Shown here piece after piece: positions 43,739 to 52,216 of a DNA stretch of 64,000 bases. The stretch covers positions 1 through 64,000 of the forward strand of contig NZ_VZZK01000011.1 of assembly GCF_008806385.1 (NCBI RefSeq). The letters run 5' to 3'. The stretch comes from Methylobacterium soli (GTDB lineage: Bacteria > Pseudomonadota > Alphaproteobacteria > Rhizobiales > Beijerinckiaceae). A program made the position numbers and the translations under genes. How positions within the stretch are numbered: the stretch's first letter is position 1; each line of letters begins with the position of its first letter. Under the pieces are notes generated by a model. That model did no database searches and was not told where the DNA came from. It was given only the letters and a program-made list of their open reading frames with translations.

Positions 43739-43941
43739 GGGTGCCGCCTCTCGCCGGGTGAGTCGGCATTTCGGAGCATTTGGCGCTCCGCGCCCATGGC
43801 CGTGCCTATCCGGCGGGCACCCGAACTGAAATTAACCTTGTGAACTTTCGACGCATCCGTTTCGCGAGGTCGCGCGTTACCGGCCCAAGCTCCACCTTGC
43901 CGGCCAGGCTTGGTGGACCGCTGGAAACGGAGACTTCTCGC

Positions 43942-44355
43942 ATGAACATCAAGACGCTTCTCGCGGCTTCCGCGATCGCCCTCGCCCTCCCGATGGCTGC
44001 CCAGGCCCAGGGCCTCGTTCGCGGCGCGGAGCAGGGCGCCCGTGACGGCGGCGACGCCGCCGGCCCGGTCGGCGCCATCGTGGGCGGAGCCGTCGGGGCG
44101 GCCACCGGCACGGTCGGGGGCATCCTCGGCATCGATGACCGTCCGCGCTTCCGCAGCTACGTCACCGAGCGCCGGGTTCGCTCCTACGATTACGATGGCC
44201 GCGTCGCCGTCGGCACGGTCCTGCCGGGCACCGGCGTCACCTACTACGACGTGCCGGACGATTACCGGGTGAAGCCCGGCTACCGCTACACCGTCGTCAA
44301 CGACCGTCCGGTGCTGGTCGATCGGGGCCACCGCATCGTCGAAGTGATCGACTGA
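43942..44355 (+). CDS. DUF1236 family exported protein
   Basis: 137 residues from ATG 43942 with GGAG upstream. A signal peptide (MNIKTLLAASAIALALPMAAQA), a Gly/Ala-rich helix (GAIVGGAVGAATGTVGGILG), then the DUF1236-like C-terminus (GTVLPGTGVTYYDVP, YRYTVVNDRPVLVD, RIVEVID). Probably periplasmic. It lies between the two NepR-like genes and could be under stress-sigma control, though no GGAAC-type promoter is visible upstream. Confidence 0.82.
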   Translation: MNIKTLLAASAIALALPMAAQAQGLVRGAEQGARDGGDAAGPVGAIVGGAVGAATGTVGGILGIDDRPRFRSYVTERRVRSYDYDGRVAVGTVLPGTGVTYYDVPDDYRVKPGYRYTVVNDRPVLVDRGHRIVEVID

Positions 44356-44390
44356 TCGCGCGCCGGCGCTCCTCGCGACGCCGAACGCAG

Positions 44391-44420
44391 AAGGCCCCGG
44401 CGCGACCGCGCCGGGGCCTT
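44391..44420 (+). terminator. Rho-independent terminator
   Basis: A perfect 14-bp stem (AAGGCCCCGGCGCG pairs with CGCGCCGGGGCCTT, 2-base loop) followed by TTCTCGTCTT, 35 bases after the DUF1236 gene. Confidence 0.85.
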
Positions 44421-44532
44421 TCTCGTCTTGGAGCCCCGGACATTCGCAATTGTGGAGATTTCATGGCGCGGATCTCGCAACGCTCGCGCTGATCGCACGT
44501 TGTTGCGCTCAGGTGATGGGAGATTTCAGCCA

Positions 44533-44832
44533 ATGCGTGACGATGATCCTCAGCCGCAGGTGGTTCTTCCGGAGCCGGTGCGTGATCACCTCGGGCAGCA
44601 GCTTCGCACCGTCTACACGGTGGATGGCGGGAAGCCGCAATATCTCGGCGACGACGTCCTGCCGCAGGAATTCGAGCCGCAGATCAAGCGCCTCGAGACC
44701 CGCCTGAAGACCCACGAGGAAGGCACGGTCGCGGTGGAGCACGCCCTCGACCGCATCCTCGACGCCTTCGGGGTTCAGGTCGAGGCGGACAAGGACGCCG
44801 CGCGCGAACCCCAGGGCGACCGCTCGGCCTGA
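44533..44832 (+). CDS. NepR-like anti-sigma factor
   Basis: 99 residues from ATG 44533, with GGGAG upstream. Residues 16-58 (PVRDHLGQQLRTVYT, then DVLPQEFEPQIKRLETRL) align with the NepR-like part of the sigma factor at 42995 (IRTHLGDHLRTAYES, LPSRFADLIEKLEAAL), with a 10-residue insertion between the two helices. NepR binds EcfG and is released by phosphorylated PhyR. The C-terminal 40 residues are charged and helical (EEGTVAVEHALDRILDAF). No phyR or histidine kinase is adjacent. If the reading is right, this could compete with or regulate the fused sigma factor. Confidence 0.7.
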   Translation: MRDDDPQPQVVLPEPVRDHLGQQLRTVYTVDGGKPQYLGDDVLPQEFEPQIKRLETRLKTHEEGTVAVEHALDRILDAFGVQVEADKDAAREPQGDRSA

Positions 44833-44850
44833 TGGGCCGCCGCCTCGCCC

Positions 44851-44886
44851 GTCATCCGTGATGGCGCACGTCATCCGTGATGGCGC
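44851..44886. repeat. Two tandem 17-bp repeats
   Basis: GTCATCCGTGATGGCGC at 44851-44867 and again at 44870-44886 (period 19). Each contains the small palindrome CATCCGTGATG. It follows the NepR-like gene and could be part of a terminator or a small REP-like element. Confidence 0.5.
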
Positions 44887-44938
44887 CGGCCCGGACGATC
44901 CGCCCGTCCCGCCCCTGGCGTCCGGGTGACGCGCGACC

Positions 44939-45259
44939 TCAATGGGCGCTGGACAGCTTCATCATGACGAGACCGGAGACGATCAGGACGGCCGCGCCGA
45001 GGCGCGCGGCGCTCGCCTGCTCGCCCAGCACCATGATGCCCACCAGGAAAGCCCCGACGGCGCCGATGCCGGTCCAGATCGTGTAGGCGGTTCCGAGCGG
45101 CAAGGTTCGCATGGACAAAGCCAGCAGGCCGAAGCTGCCGGCCATGGCCACCACCATGATCACGGTCGGCCAGAAGCGCGTGAAGCTGTCCGATTGCTTC
45201 ATCGCGTACGCCCACACGATCTCCAGCGCGCCGGCGATCAACAAATAGATCCAGGCCAC
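44939..45259 (-). CDS. sugE: SMR-family guanidinium exporter (Gdx/SugE type)
   Basis: 106 residues from GTG 45259, with AGGAGGG 6 bases upstream. Four transmembrane helices; the conserved glutamate lies in LLIAGALEIVWAYAMKQSD, and the SMRTLPLGTAYTIWTGIGAVGAFLVG segment is typical of the Gdx subfamily. The candidate guanidine-II riboswitch directly upstream supports guanidinium export rather than multidrug efflux. Cleans guanidinium from the cytosol by proton antiport. Confidence 0.92.
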   Translation of the reverse strand: MAWIYLLIAGALEIVWAYAMKQSDSFTRFWPTVIMVVAMAGSFGLLALSMRTLPLGTAYTIWTGIGAVGAFLVGIMVLGEQASAARLGAAVLIVSGLVMMKLSSAH

Positions 45260-45264
45260 GTCAG

Positions 45265-45330
45265 CCCTCCTTGAAAGGGCCGGGCCGTCCCGGACTTGAA
45301 CCCGCGCTGGCGGTGAGGACGTGGCCTCGC
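45265..45330 (-). promoter_or_regulatory. Candidate guanidine-II (mini-ykkC) riboswitch
   Basis: On the minus strand, two hairpins lie upstream of sugE. The proximal one, at 45280-45293, is CCGGG-ACGG-CCCGG, the exact ACGR loop of this class, 8 bases before the ribosome binding site (AGGAGGG). The distal one, at 45315-45328, is GAGG-CCACGT-CCTC, whose loop has ACGT, so it departs from ACGR at one base. Mini-ykkC riboswitches typically control Gdx genes, as here. Confidence 0.6.
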
Positions 45331-45375
45331 GGGTGGAAGTAGGTTGGGCGCCCGGCCCGGTCAACCGTCAGGCGC

Positions 45376-45804
45376 TCAGGCGGCCGGACGCGTCGCCAGG
45401 ATGTCCCGGATCTCGGCCAGGATCTTCACGTCGGCCGGCACCTCCGCCACCGCCTCGGGCTTTTTCTCCTCGCGGGCCGCGAGCTTGTTCATGGCGCGGA
45501 TGACCAGGAACAGCACGAAGGCGACGATCATGAAGTTGAGCGCCACCGTGATGAACTGCCCGTAGCCGAGCACCGCGCCCTGCTTCTTGGCCTCCGCATA
45601 GGCGAGGCCGGACTGCACCTTGGAGGAGAGCGGGACGTAGTAGTTCGAGAAATCGAGCCCGCCCGTGATGGCGCCGATCACCGGCATGAACAGGTCCTGC
45701 ACCGCCGAGGTCACGATGGCCCCGAAGGCGGCCCCGATGATGACGCCGACCGCGAGATCCACCACGTTGCCGCGCAACGCGAATTTCTTGAATTCCTCGA
45801 GCAT
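45376..45804 (-). CDS. mscL: Large-conductance mechanosensitive channel
   Basis: 142 residues. [31 protein letters not shown] is the hallmark MscL N-terminus, with the pore-lining helix and [21 protein letters not shown] as the second helix. The C-terminal helix is charged ([23 protein letters not shown]). Opens on membrane tension to relieve osmotic shock. Single gene on the minus strand. Confidence 0.96.
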   Translation of the reverse strand: MLEEFKKFALRGNVVDLAVGVIIGAAFGAIVTSAVQDLFMPVIGAITGGLDFSNYYVPLSSKVQSGLAYAEAKKQGAVLGYGQFITVALNFMIVAFVLFLVIRAMNKLAAREEKKPEAVAEVPADVKILAEIRDILATRPAA

Positions 45805-45919
45805 GCCCGGCTCCCCTCCGTCGGGCCGGTCGCGCCGGCTGCCCGGAGCCTAAGAGCAGGGTTCGTGCCGGGCCAGGGGCCTGGGCGCGCTGTCCCCGGC
45901 TCGATCGAGCGGGCCCGCC

Positions 45920-46810
45920 TTACGGGTTGCTCGGCGCCGTCCCCGAAGCCTCCGGCGATCCGGCGCGCGCGGGCTCGTCCGGCGGCGCTCCGTCCGGGTT
46001 CGCCCGCTCCGGCCGCGCCGGCTCGAGCTTGGCCCGACGCCGGTACTGGGCCGCCCCGATCGGGATCACCGCCAGGTAGGTCAGGCTGATCGCCACCATC
46101 GCCTCGAACGGGTAGCTGATGGCGATCCCGAAGGCGGCGACGCCCGCGAGGAAGATCGGCAGGACCCAGGCCCGCGGCACCCGCTTGCCCATGGTCTTGC
46201 CCGAGAAGGTCGGCACGGTGGAGACCACCATGAGGGCGATGCAGAGGACGTAGCCGAGCACCAGGGGCGCGGCCCATTTCTCGAAGGAGAGGCCGAGGAA
46301 GTGGAGGTAGAGCGGCAGCATCGCGGTGAGCGCGCCCGCGGGCGCCGGCATGCCGACGAAATAATCCTTCTTCCATTCGGGCCGGTTCGGGTCGTCCAGC
46401 ATGGCGTTGAAGCGGGCAAGCCGCAGCCCCATCGCGATGGCGAAGATCAGCGCCACGATCCAGCCGACCGAGCGCAGGTGGAACAAAGCGAACCCGTAGA
46501 GAATGAGCGCCGGCGCGCAGCCGAAATTGACGAAATCGGCCAGCGAATCGAGCTCGGCGCCGAAGCGCGAGGTGCCCTTGAGAAGGCGCGCCACGCGCCC
46601 GTCGACCCCATCGAGGACCGCCGCCACCACGATGGCGATCACGGCCGGCTCGAACTTGCCCTCGAACGCGAGGCGGATCGCCGTCAGCCCGAGGCAGAGC
46701 GCCATCAGGGTGATCATGTTCGGGGCGATCATCCGGAACGGCACCGGCTTGAAGCGGCGCGGCTTCGGCTCGTTCGGGTCCGGCTCGAAGGGCGGGAAGA
46801 GATCGTCCAT
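45920..46810 (-). CDS. pssA: CDP-diacylglycerol-serine O-phosphatidyltransferase
   Basis: 296 residues from ATG 46810. The CDP-alcohol phosphotransferase signature DG-xx-AR-x8-G-x3-D-x3-D is complete (in DGVDGRVARLLKGTSRF, then GAELDSLADF). About eight helices. Makes phosphatidylserine from CDP-diacylglycerol and serine. It follows psd by 13 bases on the same strand, so the two steps to phosphatidylethanolamine are made from one transcript. The last 50 residues are a Pro/Ala-rich variable tail. Confidence 0.93.
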   Translation of the reverse strand: MDDLFPPFEPDPNEPKPRRFKPVPFRMIAPNMITLMALCLGLTAIRLAFEGKFEPAVIAIVVAAVLDGVDGRVARLLKGTSRFGAELDSLADFVNFGCAPALILYGFALFHLRSVGWIVALIFAIAMGLRLARFNAMLDDPNRPEWKKDYFVGMPAPAGALTAMLPLYLHFLGLSFEKWAAPLVLGYVLCIALMVVSTVPTFSGKTMGKRVPRAWVLPIFLAGVAAFGIAISYPFEAMVAISLTYLAVIPIGAAQYRRRAKLEPARPERANPDGAPPDEPARAGSPEASGTAPSNP

Positions 46811-46823
46811 GGGGCGGCCTCCC

Positions 46824-47534
46824 TCAGATGCGCCGGAATTGCCGCTCGGGGCCGCCGGAGAGATCGGCGAGCACGGTCTCGCCCGCCACCGCCTTCTGGC
46901 CGAGGCCGACGAGGACCCGGGTGCCGACGGGCAAATAGACATCGACCCGCGAGCCGAAGCGGATCAGCCCGAAGCGCTCGCCGACATTGAGCGTATCGCC
47001 CGCGCTGACGAAGCCGACGATGCGGCGCGCCACGAGGCCGGCGATCTGCACGACGCCGATGCGCAACGGCTCGCCCCGGTGCATCGTCTCCATCACCAGC
47101 CCGTTGCGCTCGTTGTCCTCGCTCGCCTTGTCGAGCTCGGCGTTGAGAAAAAGCCCGGGCGTGTAGTGGATCTGGCCGATCCGCCCCGTGACCGGCACCC
47201 GGTTCACGTGGCAGTCGAACACGTTCATGAAGACCGAGATCCGGGTCATCGGCTCGGGCGGCAGGTCGAGCTCGGGCGGCGGCAGCACCGTCGAGATCAG
47301 GTTGACGCGCCCGTCGGCCGGCGAGACCACGAGGCCCTCAGTCACCGGCGTGACCCGCTCGGGGTCGCGGAAGAAGTAGCAGACCCAGAGGGTGAGGATC
47401 AGGAAGATCCAGCCGAAGAACTGCGAGAAGTAGCCGGCCAGCACCGTCAGCACGATGCCGATCAGGATGAAGGGATAGCCCTCCTTGTGGATCGGCACGA
47501 GGACACGGCGGATCGTGGCGAGAAGGTCGTTCAT
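46824..47534 (-). CDS. psd: Phosphatidylserine decarboxylase proenzyme (short form)
   Basis: 236 residues from ATG 47534. Two N-terminal hydrophobic segments ([20 protein letters not shown] and [14 protein letters not shown]), then the catalytic domain with [11 protein letters not shown], the [12 protein letters not shown] loop and the autocleavage site FGSRVD (the G-S bond gives the pyruvoyl subunit). Length and the single short domain match the alphaproteobacterial Psd. Converts phosphatidylserine to phosphatidylethanolamine. Confidence 0.94.
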   Translation of the reverse strand: MNDLLATIRRVLVPIHKEGYPFILIGIVLTVLAGYFSQFFGWIFLILTLWVCYFFRDPERVTPVTEGLVVSPADGRVNLISTVLPPPELDLPPEPMTRISVFMNVFDCHVNRVPVTGRIGQIHYTPGLFLNAELDKASEDNERNGLVMETMHRGEPLRIGVVQIAGLVARRIVGFVSAGDTLNVGERFGLIRFGSRVDVYLPVGTRVLVGLGQKAVAGETVLADLSGGPERQFRRI

Positions 47535-47642
47535 GCGGTCTTTCGAAGGGCGCGCGGGAAACGTCAATTCCTACCCGCGCGGATGGCAGCCCGCCGCGCG
47601 AAGGTCAACCTCGGGCGCGATCGTGCGTGGACCGGATCAATC

Positions 47643-48360
47643 ACGGGTCCCCTCTCCCGTTCGGGAGAGGGACAGGGTGAGGGGCGCGGATCATCCGGAT
47701 AGACCTGTCCCCTCACCCGGTCCGCGTTCGCCGACTCGACCTCTCCCGAACGGGAGAGGCGGCCGCGCCGTGCTTCGAGCGGGTCGTCCGGCGCCGCCCT
47801 GCGGGACTATATGGGAGCCGCAGGTCGTGCGGGCTGAATCGCGGGTCCCCTCTCCCGTTCGGGAGAGGGACAGGGTGAGGGGCGCGGATCCTCCGGACAG
47901 ACCTGTCCCCTCACCCGGTCGGCATTCGCCGACTCGACCTCTCCCGAACGGGAGAGGCGGCCGCGCCGTGCTTCGCGCGAGTCATCCGGCACCGCCATGC
48001 GGGACTATGTGGGATCCGCAGATCGTGAAGGTTCAATCGCGGGTCCCCTCTCCCGTTCGGGAGAGGGACAGGGTGAGGGGTGCGACTTCTCCGGACAGAC
48101 CTGTCCCCTCACCCGGTCGGCATTCGCCGACTCGACCTCTCCCGAACGGGAGAGGTGGCCGCGCTGTGCTTCGCGCGCGTCGTCCGGCGCCGCCCTGCGG
48201 GACTATATGGGATCCGCAGGTCGTGCGGGCTGAATCGCGGGTCCCCTCTCCCGTTCGGGAGAGCGACAGGGTGAGGGCTGCGACTTCTCCGGATAGACCT
48301 GTCCCCTCACCCGGTCGGCGTTCGCCGACTCGACCTCTCCCGAACGGGAGAGGCGGCCGC
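47643..48360. repeat. Tandem array of 198-bp palindromic units (REP/BIME-like)
   Basis: Copies at 47643-47840, 47841-48038, 48039-48236 and a partial one at 48237-48360, with an exact 198-bp period. Each full unit has two 20-bp perfect palindromes, CCTCTCCCGTTCGGGAGAGG and its reverse complement (47651-47670 and 47741-47760 in the first copy), and between them GGGTGAGGGG with its complement CCCCTCACCC. So each unit can fold into a long stem. Copies are about 90-95% alike by eye. It lies between psd and an ABC exporter, which read in the same direction on the minus strand. No transposase is nearby. Confidence 0.85.
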
Positions 48361-48361
48361 A

Positions 48362-50293
48362 TTACTCGACCAGCACGACTTCCCCACGCACCCCAAGCGG
48401 CTCAACCCGCTCCCGTTCCGCCTCCGCCTCAGCCCGCTTGAGCGCCGCCCGCGCCGCATCCGCCTCGCGCTGCCGGTTCCACAGCCCCGCATAGACCCCG
48501 CCCGCAGCTAAAAGCTCCGCATGCCCGCCGCGCTCGACGATCACCCCGTGGTCGAGCACCAGGATCTCGTCGGCATTGACCACCGTCGAGAGCCGGTGGG
48601 CGATGACGAGCGTCGTGCGGCCCCGGGCGACCCGGTCCAGCGCGTCCTGGATCTGCGCTTCCGTGAACGAATCCAGCGCCGAGGTCGCCTCGTCGAGGAC
48701 GAGGATCGGGGGCGCTTTCAGGATCGTGCGCGCGATGGCGACGCGCTGCTTCTCGCCGCCCGACAGCTTCAGCCCGCGCTCGCCCACGGGCGTGTCGTAG
48801 CCCTCGGGCAGGCTGGCGATGAAGCGGTCGATCTGGGCGAGGCGGGCGGCCTCGCGCACCTCCGCCTCGCTCGCGTCCCAGCGGCCGTAGCGGATGTTGT
48901 AGCCGATCGTGTCGTTGAACAGGACCGTGTCCTGCGGAACCATCCCGATGGCGGCGCGCAGCGAATCCTGGCGCACCGCCGCGATGTCCTGGCCGCCCAC
49001 GAGGATGCGGCCCCCTTGCGGCTCGTAGAAGCGGAACAGCAGCCGCGACAGGGTCGACTTGCCGGCGCCCGAGGGCCCGACGATCGCCACCGTCCGGCCG
49101 GGCGGCACCGCGAAGGAGATGCCGCGCAGGATCGGCCGGTCCGGGTTGTAGGCGAAGCGCACATCCTCGAAGCGCACCTCCGCGGTCCCGATCGCGAGCG
49201 CCGGGGCGTCCGGCCGGTCGGCGATCTCGGGGTTGCGGTGGAGGATCGTGAACATGTCGTCGATGTCGATCAGCGCCTGTTTGATCTCGCGGTAGATCAT
49301 GCCCATGAAGTTCAGGGGCATCGAGAGCTGCACCAGCATGGTGTTGACGAGGACGAAGCCGCCGATCGTGGTCCGCCCCGCCATGATGTCGCGCGCGGCA
49401 AGCCACATCACCACCGTCATGCCGATGGTGAAGATCACGGCCTGTCCGGCGTTCAGCACCGCCAGCGAGACGTAGGTCTGGGTCGAGGCCTTCTCGTACT
49501 TCGCCATCGAGCCGTCGTAGCGGGCGGTCTCGCGGTGCTCCGCGCCGAAATACTTCACGGTCTCGTAGTTCAGCAGCGAATCGACCGCCTTGGTGTTCGC
49601 GTCCGTGTCCGAGTTGTTCATCCGGCGGCGGATCTCGATCCGCCACTCGGTGGCCTTGTAGGTGAAGCCCAGATAGGCCGCGACCATCACGAGGACGACC
49701 ACGGAATAGAGCCAGTCGAACTCGTAGGCGAGGACGCCGAGGACCAGCACGAACTCCACGATGGTGGGCACCAGGGTCAGCACCATCAGGCGCGACAATT
49801 CCTCGATGCCGCCGCGCCCGCGCTCGAGCACCCGGGTGAGGCCGCCGGTCTTGCGCTCCAGGTGGAAGCGTAAGGAGAGGCGGTGCATGTGCTGGAAGGT
49901 CTCGAGCGCGAGGCGCCGCACCGCGTGCATCGCCACCTTGGCGAAGAGCCCGTCGCGCACCTGCGTCAAGCCGACCATCAGGATGCGGGTGAGGCCGTAG
50001 AGGCCGATCAGCAGCATCGGGGCCGCGAACAGGCCGGTCGGGACCGGCGTCCCGTCCTTGGCGCCGATCACCGCCACGAGGGCGTCCGTCGCCCATTTGA
50101 AGGTGAAGGGCGTCACCATGGTGGCGAGCTTGGCGACGAGCAGCAGCCCGAAGGCCAGGAAGACGCGCTTCTGGAGGTCGGGGCGGCCGTGGGGCCAGAG
50201 ATAGGGCCAGAGGCGGCGGTAGGTCGCGACGAGGCCGGGGCGTTCCGGCGGCACGGGGGTGCCGCGCGAAGCGGGCGCGGAATCGGGTGTCAT
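48362..50293 (-). CDS. Atm1/HMT1-type ABC exporter
   Basis: 643 residues. About six helices in residues 30-330; then the NBD with Walker A GPSGAGKST, Q-loop AAIGMVPQDTVLFNDTI, signature LSGGEKQRVAIART and Walker B ILVLDEATSALD. The N-terminal half shows AKVAMHAVRRLALETFQHMHRLSLRFH and ETVKYFGAEHRETARYD, typical of the Atm1/HMT1 group. Likely exports glutathione-linked or FeS-related compounds, or heavy-metal conjugates. The stop lies 2 bases from the repeat array. Confidence 0.93.
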   Translation of the reverse strand: MTPDSAPASRGTPVPPERPGLVATYRRLWPYLWPHGRPDLQKRVFLAFGLLLVAKLATMVTPFTFKWATDALVAVIGAKDGTPVPTGLFAAPMLLIGLYGLTRILMVGLTQVRDGLFAKVAMHAVRRLALETFQHMHRLSLRFHLERKTGGLTRVLERGRGGIEELSRLMVLTLVPTIVEFVLVLGVLAYEFDWLYSVVVLVMVAAYLGFTYKATEWRIEIRRRMNNSDTDANTKAVDSLLNYETVKYFGAEHRETARYDGSMAKYEKASTQTYVSLAVLNAGQAVIFTIGMTVVMWLAARDIMAGRTTIGGFVLVNTMLVQLSMPLNFMGMIYREIKQALIDIDDMFTILHRNPEIADRPDAPALAIGTAEVRFEDVRFAYNPDRPILRGISFAVPPGRTVAIVGPSGAGKSTLSRLLFRFYEPQGGRILVGGQDIAAVRQDSLRAAIGMVPQDTVLFNDTIGYNIRYGRWDASEAEVREAARLAQIDRFIASLPEGYDTPVGERGLKLSGGEKQRVAIARTILKAPPILVLDEATSALDSFTEAQIQDALDRVARGRTTLVIAHRLSTVVNADEILVLDHGVIVERGGHAELLAAGGVYAGLWNRQREADAARAALKRAEAEAERERVEPLGVRGEVVLVE

Positions 50294-50431
50294 TCAGGCG
50301 TGTCCGGAAGGCCGATCCGAAAGGGAGGCCGGGATGAGTGTCTGGCGCCGCATATAGGCGCGAACCGGCGCCTCAGCCACCTGCCCGGCGGGCAGCCCCG
50401 GATTGCACGGGCGCGGCGCCGAGATGCGGGC

Positions 50432-51970
50432 TCAGCCGCGCCGGCCGCTGGGACGCGACGCGTCGTCCGTGGGCAGCACGAAGATCTGGCCCGGGAAGAT
50501 CAGGTCGGGATCGCGGATCTGGCCCTGGTTGGCGTCGTAGATCACGGTGTAGCGGTCGCCCTTGCCGTAGGTCCGGCGGCTGATCTGCCAGAGGCTGTCG
50601 CCGCGGGTGATCTTGGCGGTGCTCACCTCCGCCACGAACACGTCGCGGGGCGTGTCGGGCGGGGCCGGGATCAGCGCGGCCGGGGGCTTGATGGCCTCGG
50701 CCGCCGCCTCCGGGGCGGGTGCGGCAGCAGTTGCGGCAGCAGTTGCGGCGGCGGGCGTGGCGCCGGGCGCGGTGGGGGGAGCAGATTGGCCGGCAGGCGT
50801 GGTCTGTCGCGCGTCGGCGCGCGGTTCGCCCGCCCTGCGGGTCGGCGCCGGCGCCTCGGGCTTCGCGCCCGGCAGCGCCATCGCGGCGACGGGGCGGTTG
50901 CCGGATCGCGGCGGCTCGGTCGGGGCCGGCGGCTCGCGCCCCGCGACCTTCGGGGTCAGCGCCGGGAAGGCGAAGGGCACCTCGGCCCGGTGGCGGACCT
51001 TGCCGGTGACGGGATCGACCTGATCGATCCGGACCCGGTAATCGCCGGCGCGCACGCCGCGCCCGATCGTGAAGGTGACCTTGCCGTCGGGGCCGGCACT
51101 GGCGGGCGCCACCAGCGTGTCGTTGAGGTAGAGGCGCAGGGTCGAGCCCGGCGCGGCCTGGCTGGTGACGTAGAGGCGTCCGCCATCCTGCGCGTCGACG
51201 CTGACGATCTTGACCGGGTCGGCCGCGCTGGGCTTCGCCTCGGCCGCCTTCTGCGCCGATTCAACGGGCTTCGGCCCGGCCACTGCTCCGGCCGCTTGCC
51301 CGGGCATCGGCGCCGAAGCCACGGCCTTGGGCTCACCGGCCGCGGTCTCCGGTTGCGACAGAACCACGGTCGGCTTGTCCGGGTCGGTGAGCGCCACCAG
51401 CGGCTTGGTATCGCGCGTCTCGGCGACCACGACCGCGACGCTCTGCTTCGAGCGGGTCTCGCGCCCGTCCGCGCCCGTGGTGCGCAGCACAATCTCGCTG
51501 TTGCCGGTGGGCAGCGCGGGCGGCACGATCGCGAACTGACCGTTCGGGTCGGTCAAGGCCCGCGCGACGGACTTGTCGCCGACCAGCATCTCCACGGTGG
51601 TGTTCGGAGCCGCGCGCCCCGCGATCACGGTGTCGCCGTTCGGCTCGACCCGGACCACGTCGAAAGCGGGCAGCCCGTCGGCCTGGCGCGCAGGCGTGCC
51701 GGGCACGCCCTCACCCGGGCGCACAAGCGTGCCGGGCACGCCCTCACCCTGGCGCGCCGGGGCGCCGGGCGCGGCCGGCTTGCCCGGCGCCGCATCCGCG
51801 CCGCGACGCCCGGCCGGATCCTGCGGCAGGCCCGCCAGCGAGTTTGGCGCCGTCTCGGGCATGAGGCGCTTCATCACCGCGCCGCCGCCGAACAGGGCGA
51901 GCACGAGCAGGAACCCGCCGAGAAGCCCGACACTCGCGAGGCCAAGGCTCCGCCGCAACTCCGCCGTCAT
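50432..51970 (-). CDS. LysM-domain protein with Ig-like domains, membrane-anchored
   Basis: 512 residues. One N-terminal transmembrane helix (LGLASVGLLGGFLLVLALF), a Pro/Gly/Ala-rich linker with the repeats GEGVPGTL and GEGVPGTP, two Ig-like or Big-type domains (near residues 100-160 and 235-315), a second Ala-rich linker, and a C-terminal LysM motif (KITRGDSLWQISRRTYGKGDRYTVIYDANQ). Anchored in the inner membrane, it would bind peptidoglycan in the periplasm. The architecture is common in Rhizobiales. Confidence 0.85.
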   Translation of the reverse strand: MTAELRRSLGLASVGLLGGFLLVLALFGGGAVMKRLMPETAPNSLAGLPQDPAGRRGADAAPGKPAAPGAPARQGEGVPGTLVRPGEGVPGTPARQADGLPAFDVVRVEPNGDTVIAGRAAPNTTVEMLVGDKSVARALTDPNGQFAIVPPALPTGNSEIVLRTTGADGRETRSKQSVAVVVAETRDTKPLVALTDPDKPTVVLSQPETAAGEPKAVASAPMPGQAAGAVAGPKPVESAQKAAEAKPSAADPVKIVSVDAQDGGRLYVTSQAAPGSTLRLYLNDTLVAPASAGPDGKVTFTIGRGVRAGDYRVRIDQVDPVTGKVRHRAEVPFAFPALTPKVAGREPPAPTEPPRSGNRPVAAMALPGAKPEAPAPTRRAGEPRADARQTTPAGQSAPPTAPGATPAAATAAATAAAPAPEAAAEAIKPPAALIPAPPDTPRDVFVAEVSTAKITRGDSLWQISRRTYGKGDRYTVIYDANQGQIRDPDLIFPGQIFVLPTDDASRPSGRRG

Positions 51971-52216
51971 GGCGTCCTACTCCAACCGGGTCGACGTGAT
52001 CGGCGCCCGCTCCTGGCGACCGACGAGAGCCTGGCGACAAAAACCGTCGACGGATCGCGGCATATTAACGTACATGGCCGAGACACCAAGCCTGTCCCGC
52101 CCGCCCCGGGACGAATCTCGCGCGAATTCAGCAGTTTGGCGCAGCTCGTGCCCGTCCGGGACCGACCTTGCCGAGCGGCTCGCGCCGTACGCGTTGAAAA
52201 CCATGGAGGACGCCGG

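Noticed and set aside
47643..48360. CRISPR array
   Set aside because: Units are long, tandem and nearly identical throughout, without unique spacers of 30-40 bases; no cas genes in the window.
47485..48441. Open frame translating the 198-bp repeats into a 66-residue periodic protein
   Set aside because: Period 198 is a multiple of 3, so one frame stays open by construction. No ribosome site; both strands are equally open.
49883..52216. Plus-strand frame leading into the LOG gene
   Set aside because: Everything before ATG 52217 is antisense to the LysM and ABC genes; the ribosome site GGAGGA fixes the start at 52217.
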